From the NCBI RefSeq assembly GCF_020831405.1, contig NZ_JAJHPU010000002.1, forward strand, positions 62,001 through 126,000: a stretch of DNA of 64,000 nt. Direction: 5' to 3'. The stretch's first letter is position 1. Each line of letters starts with the position of its first letter. A program made the position numbers and the translations under genes. The DNA is from Pseudomonas oryzagri (GTDB lineage: Bacteria; Pseudomonadota; Gammaproteobacteria; Pseudomonadales; Pseudomonadaceae). The notes beneath the pieces were generated by a model that ran no database searches, had not been told where the DNA came from, and saw nothing but the letters and a program-made list of their open reading frames with translations. Shown here piece by piece: positions 46,300-55,581 of this stretch.

Positions 46300-47727
46300 T
46301 CAGGAATGCCGCAACCAGCTGAGGAAGCCGCCTTTCTTGATGGCGACCGGCTTGTGCACCAGCAGCGAGGCGCTGGCCTGCTGGCGGAACTCCTGCAGTT
46401 TCGACAGTGCGCTGCCGACCTCGGTGCGCTCTTCGAGGCAGGCCTGCAGCATGTCCTTGTCGATGCGATAGATCACGCTGGAAGTCAGCGCGGTGAAACG
46501 CGCCTGGGAGGGCGCGCCGAGCGTGACGCCCTCCTCCCCCATGACTTCCCCCGGCCCCATCCGCCCGGCCTCGACGAAACCCTCGCCGTCGGGGATCGAC
46601 GCGGAGACCACACCCGTGCCGATCACCCACAGTTGCTCGCTGGCCGCACCGAACTCCAGCACCACCTGGCCGGCGGCAAACGGCTGCGCGACCAGCTGCT
46701 GGCTGAGACGGTCCTTCTCCTCGGCGTCCAGCGAGCGAAAGATCTTCACGTCATCCAGCAGGCGGCGGGCCTGGCTTGCCGGTACTTCGCGGGGGTTTTC
46801 GCCGGTCGCGATGCCGGCCGCGCGCAGATGGCGGTAGGCCAGGTCGAACATCAGGTTGCGTGCTTCGACCCGGTCGGTCCCGGCGCCGACGAAGCCGCTG
46901 GCCTCGTACTCCACCGAGGCGAGGTCGGAGCTTTTGATGACCACCTTGGCCTTGGGCGTCGGCAGCAGGACACTGACGCCCCGCAGGGTCTTGTGCAGCG
47001 CATCGAGCACCAGGCGTGGCCGCACCTGGGCGGAGACGGTCACGCTGATGGCGATCGCATGGACGTCGGCCGAGCGGTTGAGGTTGAGAATCTTGGCCTT
47101 GGCCGCGACCGAGTTGGGAATCACCAGCGTGCCGCCCTGGGCGGTCAGCAGATGGGTGGCGCGCCAGTCGATCTCGACCACCTTGCCCTCGGTGCCGTCG
47201 ATGGCGATCCAGTCGTCCAGCCGATACGGCTTGGTGGTGTTCAGCACGATGCCGGAGAACACGTCGCTCAGGGTGTTCTGCAGGGCGAGGCCGACGACGA
47301 TGGCGACCACCCCGGAGGTCGCGAGCAGGCCCTTGACCGGCAGCTGCATGACGTAGGCCGCCGCGGCGACGATGGCGGCCAGGAAGATCGCCGCGCCGAG
47401 AACGTCCTTGAGCAGGCGGCCGGCGTGCCCGCTGCGCGGTATCAACAGCAGGCCGAGCACCACGGTGAGGGTGCGCGCCCCCAGCAGCCACCAGGCGATC
47501 TCCAGGGCGGTCCCCATCATGTTCAGGGCGGCGTCCGGCCAGGGCGAGGGCTGCATCGGACTCATGCCGGCCCTGAAGATCAGCACGCTGTAGGCGGTGA
47601 AGAACACCAGCCGCAGGAGCACCCGCCCGACCTTTTGCTCCACCGGCAGCAGCCGCCAGCAGGCGAGGTCGGCCAGCAGGAGGCCGACGGCGAAGATCAT
47701 GGGGTGGTCGTGAATCACTGTGAACAT
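46300..47727 (-). CDS. MscS-family channel with C-terminal cyclic-nucleotide-binding domain
   Basis: Membrane protein of 475 residues: four to five hydrophobic segments, the MscS pore and beta-domain region (TSGVVAIVVGLALQNTLSDV, PYRLDDWIAIDGTEGKV, GGTLVIPNSV), then a C-terminal cNMP-binding fold (FAAGQVVLEFGAASEQLWVI, MGPGEVMGEEGV). This layout is that of the bCNG channels, which are gated by cyclic nucleotide more than by tension. The phosphate-binding cassette motif is present but weak (GEVMGEEGVTLGAPSQARFT), keeping the ligand-contact arginine. Confidence 0.9.
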   Translation of the reverse strand: MFTVIHDHPMIFAVGLLLADLACWRLLPVEQKVGRVLLRLVFFTAYSVLIFRAGMSPMQPSPWPDAALNMMGTALEIAWWLLGARTLTVVLGLLLIPRSGHAGRLLKDVLGAAIFLAAIVAAAAYVMQLPVKGLLATSGVVAIVVGLALQNTLSDVFSGIVLNTTKPYRLDDWIAIDGTEGKVVEIDWRATHLLTAQGGTLVIPNSVAAKAKILNLNRSADVHAIAISVTVSAQVRPRLVLDALHKTLRGVSVLLPTPKAKVVIKSSDLASVEYEASGFVGAGTDRVEARNLMFDLAYRHLRAAGIATGENPREVPASQARRLLDDVKIFRSLDAEEKDRLSQQLVAQPFAAGQVVLEFGAASEQLWVIGTGVVSASIPDGEGFVEAGRMGPGEVMGEEGVTLGAPSQARFTALTSSVIYRIDKDMLQACLEERTEVGSALSKLQEFRQQASASLLVHKPVAIKKGGFLSWLRHS

Positions 47728-47841
47728 GCAACGCTCCGTCGCGGGAAGGGGGCTGGCGCGATGCGCTCATCCGCTATCCATAGTAAGCCTTCCACGCGCC
47801 ACGTCCGCCCCTGCCCACCCGCCGCGGAAAAAAGTGCAGGC

Positions 47842-47871
47842 AAAAAAAAGCCTGACCCGCGAGGGTCAGGC
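47842..47871 (-). terminator. Rho-independent terminator
   Basis: On the minus strand GCCTGACCC-TCGC-GGGTCAGGC followed by eight T. It ends the transcript of the 109-residue hypothetical gene, whose stop is about 35 bases upstream. Confidence 0.92.
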
Positions 47872-47905
47872 GAAACTGAGGGTTTGTTGCTCGTTTAAGC
47901 CGGGA

Positions 47906-48235
47906 TCAGCAGTAGCGGTCGATGTAGGCGACCTCGGGATTGCTGCGAACTGCCGGCCATTCCTGTTGCAGGGTCTGGTAGACGCGGCCGATGAAGTCCT
48001 TGTCGGCGGCGGCTTTCTTGCCCACGTAGCCCTTGCCACGGTGGTAGGTGCGCAGGCGGGCGCGCATGCTCGGGGTGCGCTTCTCGAATTCTTTCTCGCC
48101 CAGTTCCGGCGCCAGGTTGTCCAGATGCACCTCGCCGCACTCGCTGATCCACAGGATGTGGCTGCCGTGGGTGTCCTTGCGGGTGGCGAACAGCTTGGCC
48201 AATTGCTCGGGAGTGGGTTGGTTGTTCAGATTCAT
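47906..48235 (-). CDS. Conserved hypothetical protein
   Basis: Soluble basic protein of 109 residues without signal or membrane segments. It opens MNLNNQPTPEQLAKLFATRK and contains LWISECGEVHL and RARLRTYHRGKGYVGKKAA, a strand-helix pattern I do not recognise. Lys/Arg content could suit nucleic-acid binding, but that is a guess. It has its own strong terminator, and the ATG has a weak GGGG site about 5 bases upstream. It reads as a monocistronic gene. Confidence 0.75.
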   Translation of the reverse strand: MNLNNQPTPEQLAKLFATRKDTHGSHILWISECGEVHLDNLAPELGEKEFEKRTPSMRARLRTYHRGKGYVGKKAAADKDFIGRVYQTLQQEWPAVRSNPEVAYIDRYC

Positions 48236-48857
48236 GGTATGAGCCCCTTAAATTGTTGATCGAAAACGTCGGTCTGAATTTGGGTGGACCCGGATACCGT
48301 CGACGGTAGGCCGACGTGTGCACGCGGGGTCGAATCTCAACCTGAGCCTGGTGTAGCGCTGATCCAAGCGAACTACAGGCGGCAGAGCGTTGAAGCCTGC
48401 GGCCGGTTCATCGGGGGCGGAAGGTGGCGGTGAGGCCTGCAGGATGCGAAGCGGAGGGCCTAACCGAACAGCGTACGGCCACAGCCAGCATCATGAGGAC
48501 GTTTCACCAGCACATTCCATCCGGGGGACGAGCCTGCCAGTCAACTTCATCAGTCTGCCTTGTGGGCAGTACAAACACGGGAGTCCGGCTGGTGGGCCGG
48601 AGAGACGCTGGAACCCCTTGCCAGGGCCCCCGCATCTGGGAGTGGCTTCATCCTGCATTGCGGGATGGGCCCTCGTCAACAGATTTGTAGCGTATTTTTT
48701 GTCGCACTACAAAAGCACTGGAAAAAGCCAGTACCAAGGTAGCGGGTGGCACCTCGATGAAGGCGCTGCAGGTTGCCGCGGCACCGGGCCCCACGCCGAC
48801 GCGCGCCGCCGCAGGGGGAGTGTTCGCCCTTCTCATGCGCCAGCCGACGGCACCGGG
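48236..48857. other. Gene-free region with an AT-rich palindrome
   Basis: About 620 bases with no supportable gene on either strand. Around 48685-48715 an AT-rich patch holds the palindrome TTTGTAG...CTACAAA, followed by ACTGG/CCAGT. Base composition here is lower in G+C than the neighbours. It may be the upstream region of the hypothetical gene on the left plus sequence debris. Confidence 0.5.
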
Positions 48858-49484
48858 CTAACGCGCCATCACCACCCCTTCCAGCTCCAGCACCTCGCCG
48901 CTGTCGGAATAGATGCCGCAGCCGCGTTCCTGCACCACCCTTTCGCTGCCGTCGGCGCACAGCAGGCGGTAGGCCAGGTTGAACGGCCGGCCGTCCTGCA
49001 GGCCACGCTGCACGCCCAGCCACACGCGGTCGCGGTCGGCGGGGTGGATCAGGCTGCTGTAGCTGAGCCGCCGGCTGCCGACCAGTTGTGCCGGGCTGTA
49101 GCCGGTCAGCGCCTGACAGCCGGCGCTGACGTAGGCCATGCTCCAGTGCGGGTCGTTGCGGCATCGGTAGATCATCAGCGGCAGGTCGTCGAGCAGGTTG
49201 CCGAGATCCAGCGGGCTGACCGGTAGGAGGCGGGCGGCCGGCAGCGGCAGGCCCGCCTGCTCGCCGGCGCGGTGCGCCCAGGCGGCCAGCTCCAGCCGCG
49301 AGTGCAGGCCGAGCTTGCACAGCAAATGGCGCACGTGGACCTTCACGGTGCCGTCGCTGATGCCCATGTGGCGGGCGATCAGCTTGTTGCTCAGCCCTTC
49401 GGCGATCAGCCCGAGGGTCTGCCGCTCGCGGTCGGTGAGGCCGGCCAGCAGCTCGGGCGACGGCGGTTGCGGGAACCCCGTCAT
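48858..49484 (-). CDS. HTH-LuxR/PAS regulator with reversed domain order
   Basis: Regulator of 208 residues. A LuxR-type helix-turn-helix lies at the N-terminus (LTDRERQTLGLIAEGLSNKL, then HMGISDGTVKVHVRHLLCKL, about residues 14-62), and a PAS domain at the C-terminus (DDLPLMIYRCRNDPHW, GCQALTGYSPAQLVGSRRLS, SLIHPADRDRVW). Most LuxR-type sensors have the order the other way round. GGAGGAGGGG precedes the ATG. It is divergent from the trimethylamine monooxygenase gene and a candidate regulator of it; a sigma-54-type promoter stands 85 bases upstream. Confidence 0.85.
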   Translation of the reverse strand: MTGFPQPPSPELLAGLTDRERQTLGLIAEGLSNKLIARHMGISDGTVKVHVRHLLCKLGLHSRLELAAWAHRAGEQAGLPLPAARLLPVSPLDLGNLLDDLPLMIYRCRNDPHWSMAYVSAGCQALTGYSPAQLVGSRRLSYSSLIHPADRDRVWLGVQRGLQDGRPFNLAYRLLCADGSERVVQERGCGIYSDSGEVLELEGVVMAR

Positions 49485-49568
49485 CCCCTCCTCCCGGGCA
49501 GGCGAATAGGCGTGATCGACTGCGGCGCCATGGTCTTCCCTCGCTGAATGGATGGCTGCGCAAATGCA

Positions 49569-49583
49569 GCAAGTTCCGTGCCC
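49569..49583 (-). promoter_or_regulatory. Sigma-54 (-24/-12) promoter match upstream of the HTH-PAS gene
   Basis: On the minus strand GGGCACGGAACTTGC fits the RpoN consensus TGGCACG-N4-TTGC: GG and GC are exactly 10 bases apart, with a good TTGCT. It would start a transcript near 49557, about 70 bases before the regulator ATG. This suggests nitrogen-status control through an NtrC-like activator. Confidence 0.6.
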
Positions 49584-49837
49584 TTTAGCGTCCCCCGCCA
49601 CAACCCCCAGTAAACAATCTTTCTCCCTGTGCATGGTCGGCGAAGTGCCCGCAGCCTGCACCAAGGCGAGGCGCCATGCGCCTTTCCTGCCTGTTCACGG
49701 TGCCCGCACGGGCGCCTCTACCCCGAACGGAGTATCTCCACCGGCAGAGTTTCGCAGCGGCGCGGTCGCGGTAGCGTAATTCGCAACGGGAAACTTTATT
49801 TCCTATCAATCCGCAATCTTCGTTTCAGGAGCTGACC

Positions 49838-51208
49838 ATGACCACTCGTATCGCCATCATCGGCGCCGGCCCTTGCGGCCTGGCCCAACTGCGCGCCTTC
49901 CAGTCCGCCAAGGCCAAGGGCGCCGAGATTCCCGAACTGGTGTGCTTCGAGAAGCAGCAGGACTGGGGCGGCATGTGGAACTACACCTGGCGCACCGGCC
50001 TCGACGAGAACGGCGAGCCGGTGCACGGCAGCATGTACCGCTACCTGTGGTCGAACGGGCCCAAGGAGTGCCTGGAGTTCGCCGACTACACCTTCGACGA
50101 GCACTTCGGCCGGCCGATGGGCTCCTTCCCGCCCCGCGAAGTGCTGTGGGACTACATCAAGGGCCGCGTCGAGAAGGCCGGCGTGCGCGACTACATCCGC
50201 TTCAACAGCGCCGTGCGCCACGTGAGCTTCGATCCGGCCAGCGAGCTGTTCACCGTCAGCGTGCACGACTACACCAGGAACGAGACCTACTCGGAAACCT
50301 TCGACTACGTGGTCTGCGCCAGCGGCCACTTCTCCACCCCCAGCGTCCCCTACTTCCCGGGCTTCGAGAGCTTCGCCGGGCGCGTGCTGCACGCCCACGA
50401 CTTCCGCGACGCGCTGGAATTCAAGGGCAAGGACGTGCTGATCGTCGGCGCCAGCTACTCCGCCGAGGACATCGGCTCGCAGTGCTACAAGTACGGCGCG
50501 CGCTCGATCACCAGCTGCTACCGCAACACGCCGATGGGCTACAAGTGGCCGGCCAACTGGGAGGAGAAGCCGCTGCTGCAGCGCGTCGAGGGCAGCACCG
50601 CGCACTTCGCCGACGGCAGCCAAAAGCACGTCGACGCGGTGATCCTGTGCACCGGCTACAAGCACCACTTCAGCTTCCTGCCCGAGGAGCTGACCCTCAA
50701 GACCGACAACCGCCTGTGGCCGCTGAACCTCTACAAGGGCGTGTTCTGGGAAGACAACCCGAAGATGATCTACCTGGGCATGCAGGACCAGTGGTACAGC
50801 TTCAACATGTTCGACGCCCAGGCCTGGTACGTGCGCGACGTGCTGCTCGGCCGCATCGCCCTGCCCAGCCAGGAAGAGATGCACGCCGAGGACCTGGCCT
50901 GGCGCGCCGAGGAGGAAACCCTGCAGAACGCCCAGGAAATGTTCGAGTTCCAGGGCAAGTACATCCAGCAGCTGATCGACGCCACCGACTACCCGAGCTT
51001 CGACATCGCCGCGGTGAACCAGACCTTCCTCGATTGGAAGCACGACAAGTACGAGGACATCATGGGCTACCGCAACAAGTGCCACCGCTCGCTGATGACC
51101 GGAACCATGGCCACCCCGCACCACACCCCCTGGCTGGAAGCGCTCGACGACTCGATGGCCGCCTACCTCTCCGATGAGCCGGAACAGCGCCTGAAGTCGG
51201 TGAGCTGA
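49838..51208 (+). CDS. tmm: Trimethylamine monooxygenase (bacterial FMO)
   Basis: Flavin-containing monooxygenase, 456 residues, oxidising trimethylamine to TMAO with NADPH and O2. FAD loop IIGAGPCG (residues 7-14), NADPH loop [14 protein letters not shown], and the FMO signature [11 protein letters not shown] (F-x-G-x3-H-x3-F) are present. Long stretches ([52 protein letters not shown]) match the Methylophaga and Roseobacter enzymes as I recall them. A CAGGAG site precedes the ATG. tdm follows 170 bases later. Confidence 0.92.
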   Translation: MTTRIAIIGAGPCGLAQLRAFQSAKAKGAEIPELVCFEKQQDWGGMWNYTWRTGLDENGEPVHGSMYRYLWSNGPKECLEFADYTFDEHFGRPMGSFPPREVLWDYIKGRVEKAGVRDYIRFNSAVRHVSFDPASELFTVSVHDYTRNETYSETFDYVVCASGHFSTPSVPYFPGFESFAGRVLHAHDFRDALEFKGKDVLIVGASYSAEDIGSQCYKYGARSITSCYRNTPMGYKWPANWEEKPLLQRVEGSTAHFADGSQKHVDAVILCTGYKHHFSFLPEELTLKTDNRLWPLNLYKGVFWEDNPKMIYLGMQDQWYSFNMFDAQAWYVRDVLLGRIALPSQEEMHAEDLAWRAEEETLQNAQEMFEFQGKYIQQLIDATDYPSFDIAAVNQTFLDWKHDKYEDIMGYRNKCHRSLMTGTMATPHHTPWLEALDDSMAAYLSDEPEQRLKSVS

Positions 51209-51378
51209 CCCCGCGGCGAGCGGCTTGCGCAGCTTCGCAGGGTGGGTGACCGCGAGCGTTACCCACCCGGGAGCCGCCGGGTGGCCATCCACCCTGCAGC
51301 ACTGCCAAGCCCCCGCCCCTGCAGATGGGCCAGAGCCCACCCGGAATCTTCCGCCGCGCATCCGCACAGGAGCCTTGC

Positions 51379-53718
51379 ATGCACATGCCCGTGATTTCCC
51401 GACCGCGCGAGCCCGCGCTGTTCGCCCGCGCCCCGGCGCTGGAGCGCCACCGCGTCGCGCCGGGCGGGCTGACCGTGATCGACCTCGAGGCCGGCGACCG
51501 CCTCGAGGTGATCGACCTCGAAGGCCGGCAGAGCGCCGAGCTGCTGGCCTTCGCCGCCGGCCGCGCCGCGCTGGCCGACCTCGGCCTGACCGCCAGCCCC
51601 GGCGCGCGCTTTATCGGCACGCTGCTCGCCGACGGCAGCACCGAGTCGGTGCATACCCGCCTCGGCCTGGCCAAGCGCGACATCGACTGTCGGGCGCTGC
51701 CCGACGCTGCCCGCCTGTGGGACGACGACACCCCGGCCGGCTTTTCCCGCCAGTTCAGCGCGGGCACCGAACTGCTGGTGATCGTCGCCGCGCCCGGCGG
51801 CCGCGTCGCGGTGGACAGCCAGCAGCGCGCCAGCGAGCTGCGCCTGATCATCCAGCGCGCCAATCCGCGCAGCGTGCTGGCCCCGCCGCTGCCGGCGCCG
51901 CTCGGCGAGCTGGTCGACGAGTTCACCATCAGCCCCGGCAGCGCGCGCGACTACGTGGTCGAGGCCGGCCAGTACATCCAGGTGCTGGATGTCGCCGGCC
52001 GGCAGTGCTCGGACTTCGTCGCCTTCGACCGCCGCGGCCTCGACGCCGGCCGCGAGATCGACCTCGACCCGACCGTCACCCGCACCCTCAACGGCAACGC
52101 CTATCCCGGGCCGGGGCTGTTTTCCAAGTTCTTCGACCGCAACATGCAGCCGATGCTGGAAGTGGTACGCGACACCGTCGGCCGCCACGACACCTTCGCC
52201 CTCGCCTGCGCCGCGCGCTACTACGAGGCCCAGGGCTACTTCGGGCACGCAAACTGCAGCGACAACCTCAGCCGCGCGCTGGCCCGCCACGGCGTCAGCG
52301 GCCGTCCCGGCTGGCCGGCGATCAACTTCTTCTACAACACCGGCATCGACGCCCACCAGCAGCTGACCCTCGACGAGCCCTGGTCGCGACCCGGCGACTA
52401 CGTGCTGCTGCGCGCGATGACCGACCTGGTGTGCGCCAACAGCTCCTGCCCGGACGACATCGACCCGGCCAACGGCTGGCAGCCGACCGACATCCACATC
52501 CGCGTGTATTCCGCCAAGGAGCGCTTCAGCATGGCCATGGCCACCCGCAAGACCGCCGACGCCGATCCGGTGCTGACCCGCGAGAGCGGCTTCCACCCCG
52601 GCACCTCGGCGCTGACCGGCAATTTCGTCGACTACCGCGGCTGGTGGACGCCGACCCACTACGCGGGCTTCGGCGCCATCGAGGAGTACCACGGCTGCCG
52701 CGAGCGGGTGGCGGTGATGGACCTGTCCGCGCTGCGCAAGTTCGAGGTGCTCGGCCCGGACGCCGAGGCGCTGCTCAACTACTGCCTGACCCGCGACGTG
52801 CGCAAGCTGGCGGTCGGCCAGGTGGTCTACTCGGCGATGTGCTACGAGCACGGCGGCATGCTCGACGACGGCACCCTGCTGCGCCTCGGCCCGGACGCCT
52901 TCCGCTGGGTCGGCGGCGAGGACTTCGCCGGCGACTGGCTGCGCCAGCAGGCCGACAAGCTCGGCATGAAGGTGTGGGTGAAGTCGGCCTCCGAGCAGAT
53001 CCACAACGTCGCCGTGCAGGGGCCGCGCTCGCGCGAGCTGCTCAGCCAGATGATCTGGACGCCGCCCAGCCAGCCCAAGCTGGAAGAGCTCGGTTGGTTC
53101 CGCTTCCTGGTCGGCCGCCTGGGCGACTACAACGGCTGCCCGGTCATGGTCTCGCGCACCGGCTACACCGGCGAGCTGGGCTACGAGATCTGGTGCCATC
53201 CCACCGATGCCATGCAGGTCTGGCAGCGCCTCTGGCAGCTCGGCGAGCCCTTGGGCCTGGTGCCGCTCGGCCTGCACGCGCTGGACACCCTGCGCATCGA
53301 GGCCGGGCTGATCTTCGCCGGCTACGAATTCTGCGACCAGACCGATCCGTTCGAGGCCGGCATCGGCTTCTGCGTGCCGCTGAAGAGCAAGCAGGACGAC
53401 TTCATCGGCCGCGAAGCGCTGCTGCGGCGCAGCACCCACCCGCAGCACAAGCTGGTCGGCCTGGTGCTGGACGGCAACGAGCCGGCGCAGCACGGCGACT
53501 GCGTGCGCGACGGCCGCGCGCAGATCGGCGTGGTCACCAGCGCCACCCGCTCGCCCATCACCGGCAAGAACGTCGCCCTTTGCCGCCTGGACATCGGCTA
53601 CTGCGCGCCCGGCACGGCGGTGGAGATCGGCAAGCTCGACGGTCAGCAGAAACGCATCGCCGCCACGGTGAGCGCACCGATCTTCTACGACCCGGACAAG
53701 AGCCGTGTGCGCGCCTGA
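51379..53718 (+). CDS. tdm: Trimethylamine-N-oxide demethylase (DUF1989-GcvT fusion)
   Basis: Two-domain enzyme of 779 residues. The N-terminal 350 residues form a DUF1989 metal-binding domain with cysteines in GRQCSDFVAF, GHANCSDNLS and VCANSSCPDD; the C-terminal 400 residues are a GcvT-type tetrahydrofolate domain (FVDYRGWWTPTHYAGFG, SRTGYTGELGYEIW). Known Tdm splits TMAO into dimethylamine and formaldehyde, with folate taking up the one-carbon unit. Pairing with tmm fixes the call. The ATG has GGAG 6 bases upstream; an earlier in-frame ATG is not needed. Confidence 0.9.
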   Translation: MHMPVISRPREPALFARAPALERHRVAPGGLTVIDLEAGDRLEVIDLEGRQSAELLAFAAGRAALADLGLTASPGARFIGTLLADGSTESVHTRLGLAKRDIDCRALPDAARLWDDDTPAGFSRQFSAGTELLVIVAAPGGRVAVDSQQRASELRLIIQRANPRSVLAPPLPAPLGELVDEFTISPGSARDYVVEAGQYIQVLDVAGRQCSDFVAFDRRGLDAGREIDLDPTVTRTLNGNAYPGPGLFSKFFDRNMQPMLEVVRDTVGRHDTFALACAARYYEAQGYFGHANCSDNLSRALARHGVSGRPGWPAINFFYNTGIDAHQQLTLDEPWSRPGDYVLLRAMTDLVCANSSCPDDIDPANGWQPTDIHIRVYSAKERFSMAMATRKTADADPVLTRESGFHPGTSALTGNFVDYRGWWTPTHYAGFGAIEEYHGCRERVAVMDLSALRKFEVLGPDAEALLNYCLTRDVRKLAVGQVVYSAMCYEHGGMLDDGTLLRLGPDAFRWVGGEDFAGDWLRQQADKLGMKVWVKSASEQIHNVAVQGPRSRELLSQMIWTPPSQPKLEELGWFRFLVGRLGDYNGCPVMVSRTGYTGELGYEIWCHPTDAMQVWQRLWQLGEPLGLVPLGLHALDTLRIEAGLIFAGYEFCDQTDPFEAGIGFCVPLKSKQDDFIGREALLRRSTHPQHKLVGLVLDGNEPAQHGDCVRDGRAQIGVVTSATRSPITGKNVALCRLDIGYCAPGTAVEIGKLDGQQKRIAATVSAPIFYDPDKSRVRA

Positions 53719-53817
53719 GCGCCGCCGGCCCGCGATTCGCGCAGCGCGCCGGCCCACCGCCGACGTCCGCTGCCCTGCCTTTTGACCATCTATCGACCTT
53801 AACGTGAGGAACAGACC

Positions 53818-55137
53818 ATGAAGCGATTCGGCCTTCTGCGTCGCAGCCTGATCGGCACCCTATTGCTGGCGAGCGCGCTCGGCGTCTCGGCGGAAGAAAC
53901 GGCTCCGGCCCTGAACAGCGGCGACACCGCCTTCCTGGTGGTGTGCTCGCTGGTGGTGCTGCTGATGACCCTGCCGGGCCTGGGCATGTTCTACGGCGGC
54001 ATGGCGCGCAGCAAGAACGTGCTGTCGGTGCAGATGCAGGTGTTCTCCGGCGCCGCGCTGATGGCGCTACTGTTCGCCATCTACGGCTACAGCCTGACCT
54101 TCACCGACGGCGGCGGCCTGCAGGCGATCATCGGCGGCACCGACAAGCTGTTCCTCCAGGGCGTCGGCGCGGACTCCCTGCAGGGCACGATTCCCGAGCT
54201 GCTGTACTTCCTGTTCATGCTGCTGTTCGCCGCGATCACCCCGCCGATCATCGTCGGCTCCTTCGCCGAACGCATGAAGTTCGCCGCCGTCATGCTGTTC
54301 ATGGCGATCTGGCTGACCATCAACTACATCCCCATGGCGCACATGGCCTGGGGCGGCGGCTGGGTGTTCAACCTCGGCGTGCAGGACTTCGCCGGCGGCA
54401 ACGTGGTGCACCTCAACGTCGGCATCGCCTCGCTGGTCGGCGCCTGGCTGATCGGCCGCCGCCGCGGCTTCGGCACCCAGACCCTGTCGCCGCACAACAT
54501 GACCATGACCGTGACCGGCGGCTGCCTGCTGTGGGTCGGCTGGCTGGGCTTCTGCGGCGGCTGCGTGCTGGCGGCCAACGGCTTCGCCATGCTGGTGATC
54601 GTCAACACCATGCTGGCCAGCTGCGCCGGCGCGCTGGCCTGGATGCTCGCCGAGTGGAAGTACCGCGGCAAGCCGAGCATGTTCGGCGCGGTGTCCGGCG
54701 CCATCGCCGGCCTGGTGGCGGTCACCCCGGCCTGCGGCTTCGTCGGCCCGATGGGCGCCATCGCCCTCGGTCTGATCGCCGCGCCGGTCTGCGTCTGGGC
54801 GGTCGACAAGCTCAAGCCGCTGATCGGCCTGGACGACGCCTTCGACGTGTTCGGCGTGCACGGCGTGGCCGGCATCGTCGGCGGCCTGCTCACCCCGGTA
54901 TTCGCCATGACCGCGCTCGGCGGCCAGGGCTTCGCCGAAGGGCGCGACCTGCTCGACCAGCTGGCGGTCAACGGCGGCGTGATGCTGTTCAGCATCCTCT
55001 ACTCGGCGCTGAGCAGCTGGGTGGCCTTCAAGCTCGCCGCCGTGCTGTGCGGCGGCCTGCGCGTCGACGAGGAGCACGAGGTGGACGGCCTGGACCTCTC
55101 CAGCCACGGCGAGGTCGGCTACAAGTACGCCAACTGA
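53818..55137 (+). CDS. amt: Ammonium transporter Amt
   Basis: Amt/Mep/Rh channel of 439 residues with a signal peptide (cleavage near VSA-EET, about residue 25) and eleven membrane segments. Both pore histidines are present (FAGGNVVHLN and VFGVHGVAGIVGG). There is no glnK beside it, unlike the usual glnK-amtB pair. Placement 100 bases after tdm suggests co-expression for amine-nitrogen use; the substrate might be ammonium or methylammonium. Confidence 0.93.
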   Translation: MKRFGLLRRSLIGTLLLASALGVSAEETAPALNSGDTAFLVVCSLVVLLMTLPGLGMFYGGMARSKNVLSVQMQVFSGAALMALLFAIYGYSLTFTDGGGLQAIIGGTDKLFLQGVGADSLQGTIPELLYFLFMLLFAAITPPIIVGSFAERMKFAAVMLFMAIWLTINYIPMAHMAWGGGWVFNLGVQDFAGGNVVHLNVGIASLVGAWLIGRRRGFGTQTLSPHNMTMTVTGGCLLWVGWLGFCGGCVLAANGFAMLVIVNTMLASCAGALAWMLAEWKYRGKPSMFGAVSGAIAGLVAVTPACGFVGPMGAIALGLIAAPVCVWAVDKLKPLIGLDDAFDVFGVHGVAGIVGGLLTPVFAMTALGGQGFAEGRDLLDQLAVNGGVMLFSILYSALSSWVAFKLAAVLCGGLRVDEEHEVDGLDLSSHGEVGYKYAN

Positions 55138-55216
55138 GGAGCGCCCCGGCGGCGGCCGCCGGCGGGAGTACCCTCCCCCGTGACGGCCACCCACCGCCAC
55201 GCCATGGCGCCATCAC

Positions 55217-55252
55217 CATGCCCCCGATGCTGCATCGGGGGCATGCTCTTTT
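55217..55252 (+). terminator. Rho-independent terminator after amt
   Basis: Perfect 13-bp stem CATGCCCCCGATG/CATCGGGGGCATG with loop CTG, followed by CTCTTTTG, 80 bases past the amt stop. It should end the tmm-tdm-amt transcript. Confidence 0.85.
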
Positions 55253-55581
55253 GTGGGGCAGGACTGCCCCACGCCCCATCGCCGTTGCGGCAATCAGGCC
55301 GGCAACGCCCGCCAACATGCCGCCTGCCGCCGTCAAGATCGCCATTTTCCCCTTCCGCAGCGGGCACGCCGGCGCCTGGTACGGAACGTGCTTATGCAAT
55401 GGCGACTGAACGATGCGGAGCCACCTTGCCGTGTACCAACCGGGTGGCGGCGCCGGTCTGCCGAAGATCCGGCGACCGACGACCCTTCTGGCTGTACCGC
55501 ACAACAACAATCCGCGATGACCAGCTAGCGAGCCGTGGCCGGCGCCTTCGCGCCCCGTCCACGCTGCGCCGAGGTGCACCC

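Noticed and set aside
55119-55345. Small minus-strand frame opening MAILTAAGGMLAGVAGLIAA after amt
   Set aside because: It has a GAAGGGGAAA site, but it runs through the amt terminator hairpin and into the amt gene end; composition is consistent with chance in GC-rich sequence.
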